A stretch of DNA of 64,000 nt from Agapetus fuscipes. Taxonomy: Eukaryota; Arthropoda; Insecta; Trichoptera; Glossosomatidae. The translations under genes were made by a program, and so were the position numbers. The stretch covers positions 11,284,001-11,348,000 of the forward strand of contig OX637339.1 of the NCBI GenBank assembly GCA_951799405.1. The letters run 5' to 3'. A model generated the notes under the pieces. The model was not told the DNA's origin, searched no databases, and saw only the letters and a list, made by a program, of their open reading frames with translations. Of the stretch, positions 42,667-53,317 are shown one piece after another. How positions within the stretch are numbered: position 1 is the stretch's first letter; every line of letters begins with the position of its first letter.

Positions 42667-42894
42667 GTCTATAGTGTTCTTATTTGTCTTCTTATACCTA
42701 CCTATTGCTTTTTTGAATTTTTGGAATTGGTAACATTGTGTAAAATGGCTGGATTTGACATCTGTCATTTCTGTACATTCAAAATGAACTCGGCACGCAG
42801 TTTAAATTTTCTCAGCGGGAAAACGTCATAGGTCCATGAAACAAGGGCTCTTAGCAATTTAATTTAAATACTTATTAAAATAACCTTTTCTATA

Positions 42895-43040
42895 GCAAAC
42901 CCGGGAGACAATTTTGATAGGTAGGACCCCTAGCGGCAGTATTTACTTTTAATTCGTGTATCTCCCTTCCTCGTGAAATCGCGTAGGGACTGCTAAAACT
43001 GCCACTAAAGGGCTATCAAAATTGTGGCCCTGCATTTGAC
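42895..43040. repeat. Foldback repeat
   Basis: GGGAGACAATTTTGATAG on the left mirrors CTATCAAAATTGTGG on the right, with CCCTAGCGGCAG / CTGCCACTAAAGGG inside. Probably a small MITE. Confidence 0.5.
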
Positions 43041-43499
43041 GTTACAGCCTTTTTCTATAGAATTCCAATTGACTCCGTGATATGTTCATGTCCGCATTCT
43101 ACAAATTATTCTTAATTTTGTGTAGTACGTACACATTAATTATTTTATAATTTTGTACCACATATTTGTCTGTGGTTTAATGAGCCTGAAATGAAGCGTA
43201 CATATGTCTCGACCTTGTACCACTTGTCTACTAATTAAACCTCACTTAGTTGTCTATTCGTGGATATGACACAGTCTCAGCTCTCTTACATGAGTGGGAG
43301 GTTACCACTGTAAAATCGGTGGGAGGACATCGTTGTTGGAATAGTACAAAAAGTATAAAAAAATAGCTTTAAATCAACCAGAGCTTCTGAGAGATGTGGA
43401 TTTAGAGGAATATGGCAAAGGGTCAAAATAAAGTCGAACGAAAGTAGAGAGCTTACAAGTTACACTTTGTCACTTTTGTACACTTTGTCACACTTTGAA

Positions 43500-43975
43500 G
43501 AGGAAAACTAAACGAATAGGACACTCGATTAGACATAGGTACCTACTACCTTTCTTAGCACCATCTTTGAAGGACTTTTCCACTCAGCCGCAACGCTTAT
43601 AGACCAATCATACCGAGATGACAAAGACATCATAGGTCGAAACGAAATACAAGTGTTGCAGGAAGAAAGAAGAGAGCTTATAAGAGTTATAAGTCCCATT
43701 TGAAGAGGAAAACCAAACGAATACGACACTCGATTAGACATATCACGAAAATCTTGGGAAGACGAATTACAGGTCGTCCATGCTTCCAGGATTTGAAGCG
43801 GCTCTTGGATGTCTCCTCTTATTTGCAGCTCAAGAGGATGGCAAGAGGCAGATGGTTTGCACAACTAGGCACTGCCTTTACAGGATGATGGCAAACAATA
43901 GAGACAGATGGCTCGCACAAAAAAGCACTGCCCATAGAAGATGACGGTGTTGAGCGTTTGAGAAAAAAATAAAGA
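43500..43975 (+). pseudogene. LINE ORF2 C-terminal region with internal duplication
   Basis: From about 43698 the frame reads MKRKTKRIRHSIRHITKILG, RRITGRPCFQDLKRLLDVSS and YLQLKRMARGRWFAQLGTAF, then a stop. Basic, H/R-rich text followed by G-R-P and C-SS-Y is the usual C-terminus of RTE-like insect LINEs. GGAAAACTAAACGAATAGGA at 43502 is an earlier copy of the text at 43705, so about 200 bp are duplicated. The minisatellite peptide at 5321-5603 derives from this C-terminus. Confidence 0.6.
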
Positions 43976-44278
43976 AATTAGAATCTCACTAGTGGCGTTG
44001 TTTTAATTTTCACGTATTTTGTGATGAACGCTATGATTAAGTTTAGATGGGATGTTTTTTACTTCTAGTTTAGAAGACGCCCACGAGGTTTGACTGGAAA
44101 AGTGAAACCAAAATGATGTCATGTAGACATACAGGTATGTACGTGGTAATGTTCATTATTAATTGTGCTGTCAAAACTTGTATAATTGTAATTTGTAAAT
44201 GAAACCGAAAGCTTTTTCATTTTGTTTTTCTCAACTCATGCGTTCTTTCCTGTATGCCTTGTTGCGCAATTCCGTTGC

Positions 44279-44360
44279 TATGGTCAATGGGATAAGGCGT
44301 CGGCACTCGAATTTGCGTTATTGAGACAATCGCAAGTTCGAACACCGCCTGCGTCGTGTC
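44279..44360 (+). pseudogene. tRNA-Arg-like pseudogene or SINE head
   Basis: ATGGGATAAGGCGTCGGCAC, then TCGAA in the anticodon-loop position, then CGCAAGTTCGAACACC as the T arm. The order matches eukaryotic tRNA-Arg, but the variable region is expanded and the acceptor stem is not intact. Confidence 0.45.
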
Positions 44361-44664
44361 CTATCGACAATAACTTTGACCCGGGTTCGACAGATGTCAT
44401 TATTTACGATACGTTCGACAGATGTCTCTTGATACAAGTAATGACCTGAGTATTGAAGGTCGAAAGTACTTGAGGTAGAAAATATTATGAATGTGAAAAT
44501 AAAACTACCTTTTAGATTTTTTTTTTTTTTTTAAATAAAATGAATTTTCACTGTGTGAATACACAAACCCTACAAAATCTAATAGATGTCATTAATTAAT
44601 AATTCATCAAAATATTCATAATGCTGTCCACCTGTTTTCGGCCAGGCACAATACAGGCACACAC

Positions 44665-44900
44665 GACCGGTCCGTAGCTCAGTGGTAACACTGCGGACTC
44701 TGAATGGAAAGGTTGTGGGTTCGATTCCCGGCGGAGCACAAAAAATATACCATTTATATTTTCAAATTTGCTCTTCGCCGGGTTGAAAAATTCATAAAAC
44801 CTTTACCAATGACCGGTCACCAAAGGTCCATCCAGCCTTACAGCAACTGGGTCTTGCTTGTGATTTGGCGCTTTGTAGCGACGACGATCAAGCTCGTAAC
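44665..44900 (+). repeat. SINE C copy
   Basis: Head GACCGGTCCGTAGCTCAGTG, box B GGGTTCGATTCCCGG, then GCTCTTCGCCGGGTTG and GGTCCATCCAGCCTTACAGC. Ends near AAGCTCGTAAC and directly joins a SINE B copy. Confidence 0.85.
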
Positions 44901-44901
44901 A

Positions 44902-45160
44902 AGGTCGATAGCTCAATTGGTAGAATGCTTGCATTCCATGCCGAGAGCAAGGGTTCGATCTCAAAAGGTTTACTCAGCTTCACAAGAAATGAGAACCAGC
45001 CCCCCCGGGAGCTGGGAAACCCCCACTTCAACTGAAAGTGGTTGGTGTGAGGCCGGCCCCCTTACCTGTAAAAATAAATAGGTCCCGAAGCGCCACATGC
45101 GACCTCTTCGGGGATAACGCAGGCAAGAAGTTACACTATATGTGTAGCTTAGTTGCGTTA
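44902..45160 (+). repeat. SINE B copy
   Basis: Head GGTCGATAGCTCAATTGG with box B GGGTTCGATCTC. A short deletion removes GGTGTCAGAAATG. The body shows CACAAGAAATGAGAACCAG and the end TATGTGTAGCTTAGTTGCG. Confidence 0.85.
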
Positions 45161-45299
45161 CAATAGGTTGGTGAATTGCATTCCTCTTCACAAATCGATT
45201 CTTTTTTTAAATCCAAGTGATACGCAAACGCAACTATGCTGCAGATATAGCGCACCTTTTTACCGCATTGTTCTGCTGGGAAACCCTTCATTCATTAAA

Positions 45300-45400
45300 G
45301 TGAATTAGTTGGCATCAGGCCAGCCCCCATATGTGTAAAAAGGGGCACGAATGCCCCCTTCGTGGTTTGAGGTAGCACTATATGTGCAGGTTAGTTGCGT
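45300..45400 (+). repeat. SINE B 3' part
   Basis: GTTGGCATCAGGCCAGCCCC, CACTATATGTGCAGGTTAG; 5'-truncated. Confidence 0.6.
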
Positions 45401-45611
45401 TTTGTGTTTTCGTATCTTCTAAGCGTGTCCGTTGCAATAATCACGAAATGAATTCAACTAACCTTGACATGGCAGCACTGTGGGGTCAATACCTACCCCC
45501 GTCACCCTATAGGCAGGCAGAAGCGCAGCCACGTGGCTCGTTATTCCCATAGTGGAGCCAGTAGGGTGAGAGGCATCCCACCCCACCCTGCCTCAATTAT
45601 ATATCAATTTG

Positions 45612-45766
45612 TAAGTTTCGCCCCCTTTTCACACGGTCTGAATCCGGTCGCGAAATGTAAAGATTGCTTGACAAACCGTGTGACAGGTAACATATGTACA
45701 TCTCCGCACATTACTACACTTCCGATACGGTACCGGACTGTATCGTGTGAAAAGGCACTGTCCGGT
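45612..45766. mobile_element. Family D MITE, palindromic
   Basis: CCCTTTTCACACGGTCTG at the left mirrors GTATCGTGTGAAAAGGC at the right; inside, AATCCGGTCGCG and GATACGGTACCGG. This is the best-bounded copy of family D. Confidence 0.6.
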
Positions 45767-45926
45767 GCCTGTAACATTTCATTCACGAAAAAAAAATCGG
45801 TTAATCGACAATGTTGGCGGCTAAGGTTTTTTTATTCAATTTGATTACGCAAGGTACATACAGTACAACTCTTATCGCATTGATGATGATAATGATGTAG
45901 AATCCATCTTTCCGGGCTTGTAGACC

Positions 45927-45928
45927 AT

Positions 45929-45963
<35 letters not shown>

Positions 45964-47238
45964 TTAAACAAGAATACAACAGCATTGAATAGAATTTTGT
46001 ACATAAATAATATATTTTTTACAATTCATATCGCCTATTACTGTATTCTACGATTGATATTTTAGATTACAAATCATGTGAGGTAAACAAATAAAAAGTG
46101 AAGAAAAACAAAAAAGAAGCAGCATCCAAAACCAAAGACAAACAAATACACAAATCAAAAATAAAAATAAAAAATAAATCTCGTCCTCATGATGGGATAA
46201 GGAAAGAAAGGTCAGGAGAAAGGGAAGGGAGTAGAAATACAATGCGCACACAAAACACGTCAATGATGATTAATAAGCAATAAAAACAAAATAGGAATTG
46301 GGAATGATTAAAAAAATTAGAAATGAGATTCAAAAATGAAATTCAAATCCTGCAAGATTCAAAATCTTCTTTTTCAATGACTGTGCAGACAGAAAGAAAA
46401 TGTCCAACTTAGGATCAGTCCGTTGGACACTATTTACTGCAACGCAGGCTCTACTTATAAAAGAATTTTGCTTATAATTTGTCCTGGCTGAACCCACATA
46501 AAATAAGGATTTGTCTCGATGAGTTCTGATTGGACAATGAAATGGAAGGAGGCTTGTGAGAGACGCACTATCGATTTTGTTATTAACTATCTTATATATG
46601 AAGCTGATGTCAAGCATATTTCTCCTTGCCTCCAAAGATCGTATACCATAATGCTCCAATGCTTGGGAATAACTATTGAAATGTTGTCTATTGCGAAAGT
46701 TCAGTTGCTTGATAAGTTTTTTTTGGACCATTTCAATAGCATTAATATGGACAACGTAATTGGGGTTCCAAACAGTTGAACAAAACTCAAGTACACTTCT
46801 AATATATGAATTGAACAAGAAGGGCAATACTTGGGGATTCGTGAAAAGTTTAGTATTCCTAACAATAAAATATAACGTCTTCATCGCTCTTTCAGTAATA
46901 TGCTCATAATGGTTGATAAAACTCAGTCTCTCGTCCAACAATACACCCAAATCATTGACCACTAATTTTCTTCTGAGTCCATCAACACCAAAACTGTAGT
47001 CAAAAAGTATTTTACTACGATTTCTTGTGTAAGTAATGACATTACATTTGTCAATATTAAGATATAATTGGTTGGCATTAGAGTAAGAAAGAATCGAGTT
47101 AAGATCAGACTGCAATTCTATACAATCCTCAATTGTATTAATTTGTTTAAATATTTTAGCATCGTCGGCAAACAACAGAATATTGGAGTACTTTATTGAG
47201 TGAATAATATCATTAATGTAAACAGTAAATATGTTCAA
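45927..47238 (-). mobile_element. 5'-truncated CR1/Jockey-type LINE with poly-A tail
   Basis: The minus-strand frame 47238-46330 (302 residues) opens inside the RT domain: LLFADDAKIFKQI is the catalytic FADD box (about residues 20-30). It is followed by LNIDKCNVITYTRN, VNDLGVLLDERLSF and SVLEFCSTVWNPNYV, the thumb and connection text typical of CR1/Jockey-superclade LINEs, and a stop at 46330. A 3' untranslated region of about 370 bp leads to a 35-base poly-A (poly-T at 45927-45961 on the plus strand). Endonuclease and most of the RT are absent through 5' truncation. The frame has no stop, so the insertion is relatively young. Confidence 0.88.
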
Positions 47239-47278
47239 TAATTGTAGGCTGCTTTATTCTTTTTTCTTTTTGGAAGGC

Positions 47279-47321
47279 TGCTACGTTTCGTCAGTGACAT
47301 ACGACTGACTTCTTCAGGGCT
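47279..47321 (-). ncRNA. Hammerhead-ribozyme-like motif (copy f), intact core
   Basis: Minus strand: CTGAAGA, one extra A, stem II GTCAGT/ACTGAC (6 perfect pairs, 8-nt loop), GAAA, then a palindromic ACGT followed by A at the expected cleavage position. Sits exactly at the truncated 5' side of the LINE. Confidence 0.6.
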
Positions 47322-47359
47322 TGTACTTCGACTGATGATTCTTATCGCATTGTTCTCAA

Positions 47360-47560
47360 AGGCATGTGTTGCATGTGGCATGTGGAGCCTATTTATTTTC
47401 AGAGGTAAAGAGGCCAGCTTTACGCCAACCACTTCACTTATGTAAAGAGGAGGTTTCCAGCTCTCGATGGAGCAGGTTCTCATTTCTTGTGAAGGCTGTA
47501 AACACCTTGCCAGTATTTTGATGTTAGGCTTGAAATAATCACTGGAACGAAAAATATTTT
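47360..47560 (-). repeat. SINE B fragment, minus orientation
   Basis: ATTTTCAGAGGTAAAGAGGC, CCAGCTCTCGATGGAGC and TTCTCATTTCTTGTGAAGGC are the inverted body of SINE B. The tRNA-like head is missing. Confidence 0.65.
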
Positions 47561-47954
47561 CTGAATTGCCTTCGAAATTCCACAAAACTTCTTTAAAATT
47601 GACAATGATGAATGTATTGAGAAAAGTCTGCTAGGATTTTGATCTCTTGTCGTCCCTAGTGCAAACGCCTTGTGGTCACAGCTACATCTTGTTACGGTAC
47701 GTTGCTGGCTGTCTGCTCCCTGTTATTATTTATTTACGCTTGTATACGTCTCAGGTGTTCTCCTGGCCCTCCTATGTCCATACAAGAGAGAGCCTACTGC
47801 AGGTTTACGAGGCAGCTACAATGGAGGTAGAATAGCATAGAAAACACAACTACATTAAAATTAAAATTCACAAGTTCTACAATTTTTTAATGTTATGCAT
47901 ATTGAACTTTTTATTATTCTTCGTCCTCAATGACGCTATCAGGCCAATGTCGAT

Positions 47955-48290
47955 AACTAAAAGTTAAAACTGAATTAGTCACATATCAAGCTTATAATAG
48001 GGGTTGTCAAATAAATGACCATTTTTTCTTATTTTCTACGAGAGTAAACACTAAAAAAGTGTGAAAATCCTGTAGTTTTTAGAAGTTTGTCATAAGCATT
48101 TCGTAATAATTATTTCTCTTACTATGAGAAGTTACACGCAATATAATGTTTTATATATACTATTTGAGAAGTTTGTCATAAGCATTTCGTAAAAATTAAT
48201 TCACTTACTACGAGAAGTTACATCCAATTACATAGAATTTTTTATCCACAATCTTTCCAGCATTCATTCAGTTTTACCTCTAAGGTGGTG
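47955..48290. repeat. Family F MITE copy
   Basis: AAAGTTAAAACTGAATTAGT at the left and TTCATTCAGTTTTACCTC at the right are inverted. AGAAGTTTGTCATAAGCATTT occurs twice in the middle (about 48080 and 48168), an internal duplication of about 90 bp. Confidence 0.65.
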
Positions 48291-48299
48291 ATGTGTACT

Positions 48300-48770
48300 C
48301 TATGTTATCCTGTTCACTTTCCAAGCATGTGCCCAGTACTGCATATAATATACCCTAGTACTCCGGCACCTGCAGTACTTGAGAATAGAACTGGGGTGGG
48401 GTGAGTGAGCTTTTAGGGCGGGAAACATTGAGTTAACATAGAGGAGCAGACACTAACTTACTGCATTGATTCATATGTACTATCTACCACATATTTTGTC
48501 TCAGACCTGTCAAACGTTGCAGCTGTGTAGTCATACAAAACATGTTTTACGTGTCAAGAGCATTTTCGTAAGTAGGTTAAAACAAATATATATTGTCTAT
48601 TTTTGGTAAAATAATTACTAGTCCACAGATATCGTAAGTCAATGGTGGAAAACATTTCACGGTAAGGGAATAACTGCAAGATGTGGGTTTATTATTTAGG
48701 AAAACGCCATACTTACTTACTTGATTATTTTTTGTAGAAAAGCTGAAAGCTACAAGCTGCAGCAAACGTG
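48300..48770. other. Unrecognised spacer
   Basis: No gene or assigned repeat. Confidence 0.4.
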
Positions 48771-48779
48771 ATGTTTACT

Positions 48780-48905
48780 GTGACTGTAACTCTGTCACCA
48801 TTTCGCTAGGGGGGGCCGGAGCCTCTGCAGAGTTGCCTCTAGTTTTCCTTTCCATGCATATCTCTTTCAATTCATTCATATCCATTACATTTTTCATTAA
48901 AATGA
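48780..48905 (-). pseudogene. LINE 3' end fragment
   Basis: The minus strand matches the end of the LINE fragment at 40740-40915: GAATTGAAAGAGATATGC, GCAACTCTGCAGAGGC and TGGTGACAGAGTTACAG. Confidence 0.5.
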
Positions 48906-48924
48906 GTTTTTGGATTTTATACCG

Positions 48925-48965
48925 GACCGGTCTTTAGTCTGGTGGTTACGCTTCGGACTTTGATT
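48925..48965 (+). repeat. SINE C head fragment
   Basis: ACCGGACCGGTCTTTAGTCT then GGTGGTTACGCTTCGGAC: box A half only. Confidence 0.5.
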
Positions 48966-49218
48966 TTAGAGCTGTTTTGATTTTAACGATATAAAAAAAA
49001 AAAAGTAATGCCATTTTTCTACAATCTTAAACTTTAAACTGCTCTCCTAAATAATTCAGTTTTTGTCGCTTATGCCCTATTACTTTTAACCGTCGATATT
49101 ATGATTATCTATGATCTGGGCTCAACCTTGAACTAGAGTGTTGACTTGAGACAAAGGCCAGTTAAAATTTAAAATTCTGCTAATTGCCGCCTTGTGTAAG
49201 CTAACATGCCCGCCAGAC

Positions 49219-49269
49219 AGCCCAGTGTAATCTAGCCCAGTGTAATCTAGCCCAGTGTAATCTAGCCCA
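49219..49269 (+). repeat. 15-bp tandem repeat, three units
   Basis: AGCCCAGTGTAATCT repeated exactly three times plus AGCCCA. Confidence 0.9.
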
Positions 49270-49403
49270 TTTTTTACCATCTTTGTTTATTATTCTACAC
49301 GCCAGTAGGCCAGTCACTTTTTACCAAAATATACTAAAATCTCAAGCTAACGAAGAGTTCCGATATTTTGTTTGTGAGTGAACCATGCAGCATAGAGACT
49401 TCC

Positions 49404-50017
49404 TTAGGCCCGTTATATGCAACTTAATTAATATTTTAGTTAGCTATCACGTGAACTATATTCAAAATACTCTAGTTCGATTTAACTTAAACCGAGAGTT
49501 ACCGAAGTGACAAGCCCCGCCCCCAAATCTTGGAAATAATTACAATGCCATGAAAAAAAATTAAAAAGGTTTTGATGTATGCTTACATTAAAAAAGAACA
49601 GCTGCTGTCAGTGAAGACGACGCCTTCTTGAAAATCGTTAGTTAAGTAACTAAGTATTTATTGGCGATATTCGGCGAGTGAAATTTATGATAATTTAAGT
49701 AAAATTGCATTTTAGTTAACTTTACTAATTCCTTGACTGATAGGTTGGTATGCGGCTGACCACCCATACTGTAAAAAATGGTTCACTTTGCCAATGTCAC
49801 CCCTGCTTCAGGGAAGGTCGGAAAGAGTTCCAGGGCTTATGTTCATTTGAGATTGGGTTTTTTATATTGTAGGTCTACATGCGGCATGTGTAAGCGCGAA
49901 ATTATGCATGTCTGCTTGTGGGAATGCATTTAATATGAATCTCAAATGATACATATCTTTACAGCTTAGATTTAGATTTAGATTTAGATTACTATACTTG
50001 AATATACCGGGCCTTAG
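49404..50017. mobile_element. Family G element containing a nested family A copy
   Basis: The left end TTAGGCCCGTTATATGC and the right end ACCGGGCCTTAG are inverted. TTAGTTAACTTTACTA is interrupted at 49728 and the family resumes at CTATACTTGAATATACC (49992), as judged against the copy at 38600-39002. Confidence 0.65.
49729..49991 (+). repeat. Family A copy, complete, with (TTAGAT)n tail
   Basis: Starts TTCCTTGACTGATAGGTTGG and ends in ACAGCTTAGATTTAGATTTA with repeated TTAGAT. Its position inside family G gives clean ends, and CTA on both sides may be a target duplication. Confidence 0.85.
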
Positions 50018-50733
50018 TAGTTTGCATTGGCAACAACATCATATTTTGTAATTTTACCCATGAAACTAGTATTTTCTCCGATATTGTGGTAGAAAATTGA
50101 CCTTATCGTAAAATTTCACCTTTTTGGGGGGAAAACGTTTGGAGGGCTGTATCTCAGTAAACAATTAACCTACAGAGCTGATTTTGTTGCCAAATTATAG
50201 TAATTTTAGTGAGCTTTATAATCGTTTATTATTTAAAAAGATGCATGATTCATAACATAAATTGAAAGTAAATATAAAAAAATGCAACAATGTGAGAATT
50301 TTAGATTACCCTATAATCAACACAGGTCTTTTGAAACTGCAAACTTGGATGTACATCAAATTTAGAAAAAATCAGAACTAGCCGTTAGCTTGCCATTTTA
50401 ATGTTAAATATGACCGGCCTATAGGTATAAAGTTGATCTCTGAAATGTCGTCTGACCAGATTACATTGTCTATGGTCTACCATAGACTGCGCGGTCTGCA
50501 TACGGATGAGGCGGGAACGGCGCACGCGCAGAAACAAACATGGCCGCCAAGTTCTTTTCAAAAATGAAAAAAAATCATCACGAATGGAATTTACAGAGGG
50601 AATAATGGACTCGGCAAATTAATTGACATAGACAAAGTTGTGACATCACAAGGCTGGGTTTCTGGGATGAGGCAATTTTTTGTTGTTGTTTTTGGTTAAT
50701 GAATCTTACAATGCTTCCTTGCAGCAGGTATGC

Positions 50734-50934
50734 CTGTACCCTGAGTACGAGTTTTTTCATTTTACTCGAAGTATTGAGTATTCGAGAAAAATGTACCTAT
50801 GTGAACTTGTGAAGCACCTCTGGCAAAACAAGCTTCGAAACATTTTTTGCCAGGGGTGCTTTACAAGTTCACATACATTTTTCTCGAATACACAATACTT
50901 CGAGTAAAGTGAAGAAACTCGTTCTTAGGGTCCT
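50734..50934. mobile_element. Foldback MITE, about 200 bp
   Basis: CTGTACCCTGAGTACGAG and CTCGTTCTTAGGGTCCTG are the ends. Inner arms TTTACTCGAAGTATTGAG / CACAATACTTCGAGTAAA and TGTGAACTTGTGAAGCACC / GGTGCTTTACAAGTTCACAT are nearly perfect. The end motif resembles family I. Confidence 0.8.
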
Positions 50935-50989
50935 GTTTCTAGTTGACTTTATTAACTACACGTCAATGGATGGGAGCATACTTTTGATA

Positions 50990-51110
50990 GTCATTTTCAT
51001 TTAAATTCTGATTTAAATTTTGTTTGAGTCTGCTTGTGGGTTCCGATTAATTATGAATCGCACCTAAATGTTAGTTATCTGTGCAATTTAGATTATCGAT
51101 ATAGCTGAGA
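50990..51110 (+). repeat. Family A 3' fragment
   Basis: GAGTCTGCTTGTGGGTTCCG and CTGTGCAATTTAGATTATCG. Confidence 0.5.
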
Positions 51111-51384
51111 ACATCAATTTCATAACCGTTGGTAGCTATCATAACAAAAAACGCCCAGTTTTCTCCCAAACTGATGAATGTATATTTATTTTGGTTTGTA
51201 ATGCATCCTACATACATAATCAGCACTTTATAATCTCAACTGTAGTGTAGAATTACCATAAAACCATTTTAGTTAGTACAGTTAGGAGTCTAGCTCACAC
51301 TAGTGTAGTTTAGGGGCCAGTCGACAATACAGTAGACCAGCCAGTAAACTACGGAATCCAAAAGTTGCCACTAAACAGTTTTAT

Positions 51385-51690
51385 GTTTCGGAGGTTATGT
51401 GTCTTATTTTGTAAGAACACATGCAATATGTCTAAGCGCGAAATTACGTGTATTTGTTTGATCCTTGACTAATATGTAGCATGTAGGTACGTGACCTCCA
51501 TGCTGTAAATAATTGGTTCGCTTTTGCTAATGCCAACCCGGAAAGGTTTATGCTCATGTGAGGTTTTATTTATTTTGTTAGTACACATGCAGCATGTGTA
51601 ATCGTGATCTTACATGTATTCTCCTGAGGGCGTATAATTAATATAAGCCTTAAATTTCAATATATTTTTGCAACTTAAATTATTATTGAT
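51385..51690 (+). repeat. Two family A pieces in tandem
   Basis: 51400-51462 is a middle piece (AACACATGCAATATGTCTAA). 51463-51690 starts again with CCTTGACTAATATGTAGCAT and ends TTTTGCAACTTAAATTATTA. Confidence 0.65.
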
Positions 51691-51699
51691 TAAAAGGTT

Positions 51700-52180
51700 T
51701 GTTCATTGATAACAATATTCAAAATTATGAAATGATGAACACTAGTATTTCCATGATCAGATTTTTGTCACAGAGTTGTAATTTTGTTGAAGTAACGACA
51801 GCTTTTTATTGAAAAATCTCTCATAAATTACCCATCAACTTTCTGTGTCATCGTTTAAAACAATTAACCTTTTATGTAAGAAAATATTATTCTATAGCAA
51901 TTCCATGTTTTGAAGTATTTTCTTTTGCGATAGCCGACAGATATGCAAGTCAGATGGAAAATAAGCAAGTAAAAAAACGGACCTACTAAGTAGTGGCTTG
52001 CCTTCCCACTACACAAGTGTAAACTGCCTAGTACAATTATCTGTTTCACCACGTGCATTTAGTTGGGAGATAATTCTATAAATCTGTAATGGAGTATTCA
52101 TTTTAACACCTACGGGTACATCATAGTGCAACCCATTAATACCAATAAATCAACCGTATAATATTACACACCTCGTGTTC
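51700..52180. other. Unrecognised spacer
   Basis: No gene or assigned repeat. Confidence 0.4.
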
Positions 52181-52363
52181 TTTGACTATCACTTGTGCGT
52201 AGGTCTCTGGGTCTCGGGCAGCTCTGAATAGTTCCTCTACAGTCCTGGATGTTCCTCAGCCAGGAAACTCATCGCCTTCCAACACCTTGAAGTAGTAAGA
52301 GGCGCATCTCGATGACATTGCACCGAGTCAGTAACTTCGAGTTTTTGCTGTTTTCTCTAGTGG

Positions 52364-52597
52364 ACGGAGTTGCAAAACTTGAGTAGTAATGTAAAGTTTA
52401 CGGCAATTATTAAAGAGTGATTTTCCCCAAAATCTGCCGTTTTTGTTTGTTTGAACTTGATTTTCTTCATCACTGTAACTCTTTTTTAAGACCATAAAGT
52501 GTAAGAAACAAAAATGGCAGATTTTGGGAGAAATCAGTCTTTAATATTTTCCGTAAACTTTACTTTTCTCAAATTTTGCAACTCGTACTAAGGGTAC
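52364..52597. mobile_element. Family I foldback MITE, second copy
   Basis: Same hairpin as 22689-22929 (AAAGAGTGATTTTCCCCAAA / TTTGGGAGAAATCAGTCTTT). The outermost GTACCCTTAGTA is lost at the left. Confidence 0.8.
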
Positions 52598-52639
52598 AGA
52601 TAAATCTAGAATCATTGCTGGGTCGGGTCACGACCATCG

Positions 52640-52920
52640 GGAAGGCCTTCCACCATAAATAAAATTATAGCTTTGCATGAGCGTTCTGCGATACGCTTCC
52701 ACGGATGGAAGCGTGTAAACGGGACGGGTATGAGGCTGGGTTTTCACCTCGTCGACCCTCTATTTTCCCTTTAAGGATCAGGTGCAACAATGCGTGCTTC
52801 TCTCCTCTTAACGCAAGCCCCAAGTAAGACACCTTCCGGGCTTTGTCATTGGCCAGAAACTCCCATCAATTCTGTCTCTGTGAAGAACACGTGTGTAGCT
52901 GATCGTGTCTGTCCAAAGAA
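52640..52920 (-). pseudogene. Possible LINE coding debris
   Basis: Moderately GC-rich. The minus strand has short readable stretches such as GVLLGACVKRREA separated by stops. This resembles an old LINE C-terminal region, without a diagnostic motif. Confidence 0.25.
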
Positions 52921-52939
52921 TGCATGAGCAATAAATTAT

Positions 52940-53140
52940 ATTTATAATTATCTATAATGTAAGTTGCAAAGACATATTAACATTTAAAATTCATATTAAA
53001 TAAGAAATTAAAATCCAAACCTCAAATGAACGCTGCAACTTTTGCCGACCTTTCCTGAAACAGGGGTGACATTGGTAAAGTGAAACATTTTTTACAGTAT
53101 GGGTGGTCAGCCTTATAACAACCTATAAGTCAAATAATAA
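52940..53140 (-). repeat. Family A copy, internally deleted
   Basis: TATCTATAATGTAAGTTGCA, CCTCAAATGAACGCTGCAAC and ACAACCTATAAGTCAA; about 60 bp of the middle are missing. Confidence 0.75.
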
Positions 53141-53317
53141 TTCTCTTTATAACTTTTAAGCACGAAAAAAAAATATTAGCTTAATGCTAAAAAGCAGGGG
53201 CCAGTACTATGTAGAGGCAAAAATTAGCTACAAAATAATGTAAAATCCATTTGTATGTAGGATTTCGCGGCCAGCTTCAAATGCTGGATAATGTTTTTTC
53301 GGGTCTAGACTCTAGAC

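Noticed and set aside
45927..45961. Poly-T run as a terminator
   Set aside because: It is the poly-A tail of the minus-strand LINE.
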